Of a stretch of DNA of 64,000 bases, positions 60,474 through 64,000 are shown in pieces. Each line of letters begins with the position of its first letter. Within the stretch, counting starts at the first letter, position 1. The notes beneath the pieces are model-generated. The model had not been told where the DNA came from and did not search any database. It saw nothing but the letters and a program-made list of their open reading frames with translations. A program made the translations under genes and the position numbers. Source of the DNA: Paenibacillus sp. FSL H8-0332 (GTDB lineage: Bacteria > Bacillota > Bacilli > Paenibacillales > Paenibacillaceae); contig NZ_CP150145.1 in NCBI RefSeq assembly GCF_037963835.1, positions 310,001-374,000 on the forward strand, given 5' to 3'.

Positions 60474-62474
60474 ATGGTGTCCGGTGTATTCAATCGAGTG
60501 TACAAGTCCTTCCGTAGCCAGCCCTGGCCGGTGCTGCTGTTCCTGCTTGGGGCAATAGTCCGTATTCTATACATAACTTCTATTCCACCGGGACTGAATC
60601 AGGATGAAGCCTCTATCGGCTATGATGCCTACGCCATTCTGCACTATGGGATGGACCGGAATGGTGTTCATCTGCCGATTCATCTAATCGCCTGGGGGAG
60701 CGGGCAGAATGCGCTCTATGCCTACTTGTCCATGCCGTTCATTCTGTTGTTCGGACTGACGCCGTTGTCTGTAAGGGCGCTAAGCCTGATCATGGGACTA
60801 CTGGGCATGCTGTTTTTCTATCTCATTATGAAAAGACTGTCGGCCTCGCCTGGAGCCGGGACCGCTGCCATGTTCTTTATCGCCATTAATCCTTGGCATA
60901 TTATGATGTCCAGGTGGGCGCTGGAATCGAATCTGTTTCCAACGTTGATATTGATAGCCGTATACTTTCTGCTGCGCTCCTTTACGAATCCAAGGTGGCT
61001 GTACGCCTTTACCGGCATGCTGGCCCTCTCGCTGTATGCTTATGGAACAGCGTACTTTTTCGTCCCGCTATTTGCGCTCGCTACGGCAATTCTTCTATTA
61101 TATAGCAAGGTCCTGCGACCCCGTACCCTGGCCTGGAATTTTGTATGGTTTGCGGCACTTGCGCTGCCTATATTACTATTTATTATCATTAACCGTTACG
61201 CCATGCAGGATATAACTACTCCGCTGTTCACGATTCCGAAGCTGACGACGCCGCGCGTGGAGGAGATTTCATCCCTATTTGGCGGCAGGCTGTGGCAGGC
61301 GGCTGCGGATAACCTTAGTGCCTTCAGTAAGCTGATGTGGAGCGGGAGCGACGGCTTGGCCTGGAACTCCATCTCTCCTTACGGGTATGCGTACCCGCTG
61401 GCGCTGCCTTTTGCGCTGCTCGGCCTGATCGTTCTCCTGCATTCCTGGTGGACAAGCCGGCGGGAGAGGGAGAGTGCTGGTAGGGGAGCCGTGTTGCTCT
61501 GGTTCCTGATAGCGGTGCTTATGGCGCTGATTACAACTGTGAATATTAACCGGATTAATATTATCTTTTATCCGTTCATTATGCTGGTAAGCACCGGATT
61601 CGTCTGGCTGGCAGGCAGAATCAAAGGCGTAGCCATCCTGGCCGCGGCCGGATTCGCCGTGATGTTTATTTTATTCTCCAATACGTATTTCCGCGATTTT
61701 CCTGAGCGAATCGGTCCGGCCTTCTATGAATCCTTAGGGGAGGCTGTCCAGTATGCTTCGGAACATAGCACCGGTGAAGTCTATCTTACGAACCAGGTGA
61801 ATATGCCTTATATTTATGTGTTGTTCTATGAGCAGATCAATCCGCATGATTTCCTGAAGTCTGTTCAGTATGCCAATCCGGGAGAAGCCTTTCAGCGGGT
61901 TTCTTCCTTTGGAAGATACAGGTTTGATGATTTGAACAGGGTGCCTGCGAATGCCGCATATATCTATGCGAATACTGCTGCGCCACCTGCGGCAAGCGCC
62001 GGATCTAGAGTGAAGCGTTTTGCCAACTACAGCGTACTGCTCACCAGTGAACAGACAGCCGGGACTCTGGACACACCCAAGACTGCTGCATTTGAATTTG
62101 TAAATGGCGGATTTGAAGAAGGGACAGCGGGCTGGTCCTTCTCTGCGGGAACGGGAGTGGCCGGCAACAACCCCTTCGCCGGGAGTAAGCTGGCCTATCT
62201 TGATCCCGGAGCGGAGACGATCGTTTCGCAGAATTTTACCGCAACAGCCGGTGAGTACAGACTGACCATCATGGCTAGTAGCGGCGGCAGCGGCGGGAAG
62301 ATTGGCATTCGGGCAGCTGGTAAGGTGCTTGCAGAGACAGAGCTGCCTGCGGCGGAAGCCTATCAACAGATCACACTTCCTGCGTTCACTCTGGAGCAGG
62401 GGATACAGGCAGAAGTATACATAACCGGCGGTAATGGCTGGATTAACATTGACGAGGTGAGGGTAGAACGATGA
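60474..62474 (+). CDS. GT39-like membrane glycosyltransferase with C-terminal binding module
   Basis: 666 residues, ATG after GAAGAGGTG. About 11-13 membrane segments (residues 15-430). A periplasmic loop after the first segment has IPPGLNQDEASIGYDAYA, with the DE pair typical of GT-C enzymes (ArnT/PMT/RgtA class). The C-terminal 130 residues are soluble: FVNGGFEEGTAGWSFSAG, a carbohydrate-binding-module-like beta sandwich, preceded by a linker. It would transfer sugars from a lipid carrier at the outer face of the membrane. It overlaps the next gene by 4 bases (ATGA). Confidence 0.85.
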   Translation: MVSGVFNRVYKSFRSQPWPVLLFLLGAIVRILYITSIPPGLNQDEASIGYDAYAILHYGMDRNGVHLPIHLIAWGSGQNALYAYLSMPFILLFGLTPLSVRALSLIMGLLGMLFFYLIMKRLSASPGAGTAAMFFIAINPWHIMMSRWALESNLFPTLILIAVYFLLRSFTNPRWLYAFTGMLALSLYAYGTAYFFVPLFALATAILLLYSKVLRPRTLAWNFVWFAALALPILLFIIINRYAMQDITTPLFTIPKLTTPRVEEISSLFGGRLWQAAADNLSAFSKLMWSGSDGLAWNSISPYGYAYPLALPFALLGLIVLLHSWWTSRRERESAGRGAVLLWFLIAVLMALITTVNINRINIIFYPFIMLVSTGFVWLAGRIKGVAILAAAGFAVMFILFSNTYFRDFPERIGPAFYESLGEAVQYASEHSTGEVYLTNQVNMPYIYVLFYEQINPHDFLKSVQYANPGEAFQRVSSFGRYRFDDLNRVPANAAYIYANTAAPPAASAGSRVKRFANYSVLLTSEQTAGTLDTPKTAAFEFVNGGFEEGTAGWSFSAGTGVAGNNPFAGSKLAYLDPGAETIVSQNFTATAGEYRLTIMASSGGSGGKIGIRAAGKVLAETELPAAEAYQQITLPAFTLEQGIQAEVYITGGNGWINIDEVRVER

Positions 62475-64000
62475 CCAAGAATGTACGTGCAGCGGCAACC
62501 GTTATACTGATGCTCTTATTATTTATTCTTCCAGTAACTAGCACTTATGCCGAAGGGAATGTATTGCAGAACCCGGGCTTTGAAGAAGGCGAAGACGGGG
62601 CGCCTACAGGCTGGAGCAAGGATATGTGGATTGCCGGAGATGCGGCGGGCTCCATATCCGTTCAGTCCGAAGAGGTTCATTCCGGCAGCAAAGCGGCGGT
62701 GATTGAGAATCTGGAGCCCAATCACCTGAAGTGGGTGCAGACCGTTACCGTTGTGCCGGACAGCTACTACAGAATCTCTGGATATGTCAAAATAGCCAGC
62801 ATCGCAGGCGGGGGAATCGGGGCCAATATCTTCCCGGTAGGCATTGGCGGCGGTTATCCCGCTACCAGCGATACCGGCGGTGAATGGCAGCGTCTGGAGT
62901 TCATCGGCCAGACCGGCAAGGAGCAGACCGAGATCGGAATCGGCGCTGCGCTGGGCGGCTATGCGAATCTCATCCAGGGTAAGGCCTATTTCGATGATCT
63001 GTCCGTAGAGAAGCTGGATACGGTACCAGAGGGATCGAACATAATCTCACTGGACAGCGGAGCCCAGGCTCCCCCGGCAGATGCGGACGGCGGAAGCAAG
63101 CCGGAGGAAGTGCCGCATAAGGTGTCTCCGGCCAAGCTGCTGCTGCTTTCTGGAGTATTCTGCCTGTTCTTTGCTTTTCTGTACACAAGAGCCTTCCGCA
63201 GTGAGCGTCTGCTGAGACAGGAGGACGTAATCTACACGCGCTGGCTGTACGTTTTGTTTGGAGCGGCATTCATCCTGCGGATCTGGATCGGGCTTACGGC
63301 ACAGGGCTACAAAAATGATATGAATACCTTCATGGCCTGGGGCCAGCGCCTGACCGACCTTGGACCGGGCAAATTCTATGAGGAAGGTTATTTCGCCGAT
63401 TACCCGCCGGGGTACTTATATGTGCTATACCTGCTTAGCCTGCTGCGCGGATTATTTAACTTCGCGGGCGGCTCAGGTGCCGAGACGGTTCTCTTCAAGC
63501 TGCCTGCGATTCTCTCGGATCTGGTGCTTGGCTGGATTATCTATAAGAGCGCGCGAATCAGGCTCGGCTCCGGGCTGGCTATGGGGCTGATGATGCTGTT
63601 CCTGTTCAATCCGGCTGTGCTGATGGATTCGGCAGCCTGGGGGCAGGCGGATTCCTTTTTCCTCATCTTTCTGCTGCTCAGTATGATCGGGGTTGTCGAT
63701 AAGCGTTTTGTACGTGCAGCGATCTTTTTTGCCGTCGCTACATTGATCAAGCCGCAGGCGCTGATTTTCACACCTGTGCTGCTGTTCGCCTTCTACCATC
63801 ACCGGGCCTGGAAGCAGCTTGCGCTGGGTGCCCTGTACGGACTGGGGATCTTTCTTGTCCTCGCGGCTCCGTTCTTCTGGAACAACGGCGGTTTTGCAGG
63901 CTTGATTAACCTCTACAAAAGCACACTGTCTTCCTATCCGTATTCCACAGTGAATGCATTCAATCTGTATGCCTTGACCGATCCGATGTGGTCGGCGCTG
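62471..64000 (+). CDS. GT39-like glycosyltransferase with N-terminal binding module (cut by window end)
   Basis: The first 510 residues; no stop occurs before base 64000. A signal peptide (about 1-26, ending STYA) is followed by a CBM-like module (about 30-180) starting NVLQNPGFEEGEDGAPTGWS. After a Pro/Glu linker come a membrane segment (LLLLSGVFCLFFAFLY) and a GT-C core: GYKNDMNTFMAWGQRL, FADYPPGYLYVLYLLSL with the DYPPG motif, and SAAWGQADSFFLIFLL. Such DYPPG/WGQAD proteins are mannosyltransferase-like. Coupled to the preceding transferase. The C-terminus is outside the window. Confidence 0.85.
   Translation, partial: MTKNVRAAATVILMLLLFILPVTSTYAEGNVLQNPGFEEGEDGAPTGWSKDMWIAGDAAGSISVQSEEVHSGSKAAVIENLEPNHLKWVQTVTVVPDSYYRISGYVKIASIAGGGIGANIFPVGIGGGYPATSDTGGEWQRLEFIGQTGKEQTEIGIGAALGGYANLIQGKAYFDDLSVEKLDTVPEGSNIISLDSGAQAPPADADGGSKPEEVPHKVSPAKLLLLSGVFCLFFAFLYTRAFRSERLLRQEDVIYTRWLYVLFGAAFILRIWIGLTAQGYKNDMNTFMAWGQRLTDLGPGKFYEEGYFADYPPGYLYVLYLLSLLRGLFNFAGGSGAETVLFKLPAILSDLVLGWIIYKSARIRLGSGLAMGLMMLFLFNPAVLMDSAAWGQADSFFLIFLLLSMIGVVDKRFVRAAIFFAVATLIKPQALIFTPVLLFAFYHHRAWKQLALGALYGLGIFLVLAAPFFWNNGGFAGLINLYKSTLSSYPYSTVNAFNLYALTDPMWSAL

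Overview
The window looks like chromosomal DNA of a Paenibacillus-type, spore-forming Firmicute. The reasons are Bacillus-like housekeeping genes (lepB, folE, acnA, ddl, uvsE, hemL, guaA, a pbuG-like permease, two superoxide dismutases) with strong AGGAGG ribosome sites and frequent TTG/GTG starts, combined with families common in Paenibacillus: a DUF5696 protein, stalk (copper amine oxidase N-terminal-like) domains, paired MalF/MalG permeases without an adjacent ATPase, and WYL and IclR regulators. The genus is an inference from gene content. No rRNA, tRNA, phage, transposase, CRISPR-cas or plasmid gene was seen.

Layout. 1-10355: a sugar uptake and polysaccharide-breakdown operon on the plus strand (tail of a permease, its partner, NHL/TPR protein, Yip1 protein, DUF5696 protein, a second permease pair, and a GH30-GH43 fusion enzyme). 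10555-17565: sodA, a GNAT acetyltransferase, lepB, queG, an YneF-like protein, folE, a DUF2935-superoxide dismutase fusion and an alpha/beta hydrolase. 17808-25488: an IclR regulator, a large LuxR-type regulator, a Fur-boxed siderophore-binding lipoprotein and aconitase. 25798-36282: amidase, ddl, a small protein overlapping uvsE, an inositol-monophosphatase-family enzyme, a GDSL esterase, peptide deformylase, hemL, an LCP wall ligase and Bcp. 36403-45859: a very large fused 2-hydroxyacyl-CoA dehydratase/activase, DinB, a MarR-MFS efflux operon, a WYL regulator and DedA. 45968-60316: polysaccharide deacetylase, DUF58 and transglutaminase proteins, guaA, a Gal80-like oxidoreductase with a divergent LysR gene, an APH-like kinase with an RsgA GTPase, and a purine permease under a guanine riboswitch. 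60474-64000: two overlapping GT39-like glycosyltransferases, the second cut by the window end.

How it fits together. The first operon probably takes up and degrades a galactan/arabinan-type side chain. DUF58-transglutaminase-guaA-permease follows the B. subtilis yeaD-yebA-guaA-pbuG order, but with no moxR upstream and with about 5 kb of extra genes inserted between guaA and the permease. Purine control at the permease is double: a PurBox-like inverted repeat and a guanine-class riboswitch with its own terminator.

The most unusual feature is in the non-coding DNA. Three separate intergenic tandem arrays (21.1, 40.8 and 51.8 kb) all have a period of about 51 bp, so each is translatable as 17-residue repeats. 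A different repeat of about 100-125 bp with imperfect inverted ends occurs three times (10.4, 30.8, 51.6 kb), always just after a gene end. No wholly new multi-gene defence or metabolic system could be demonstrated from sequence alone.
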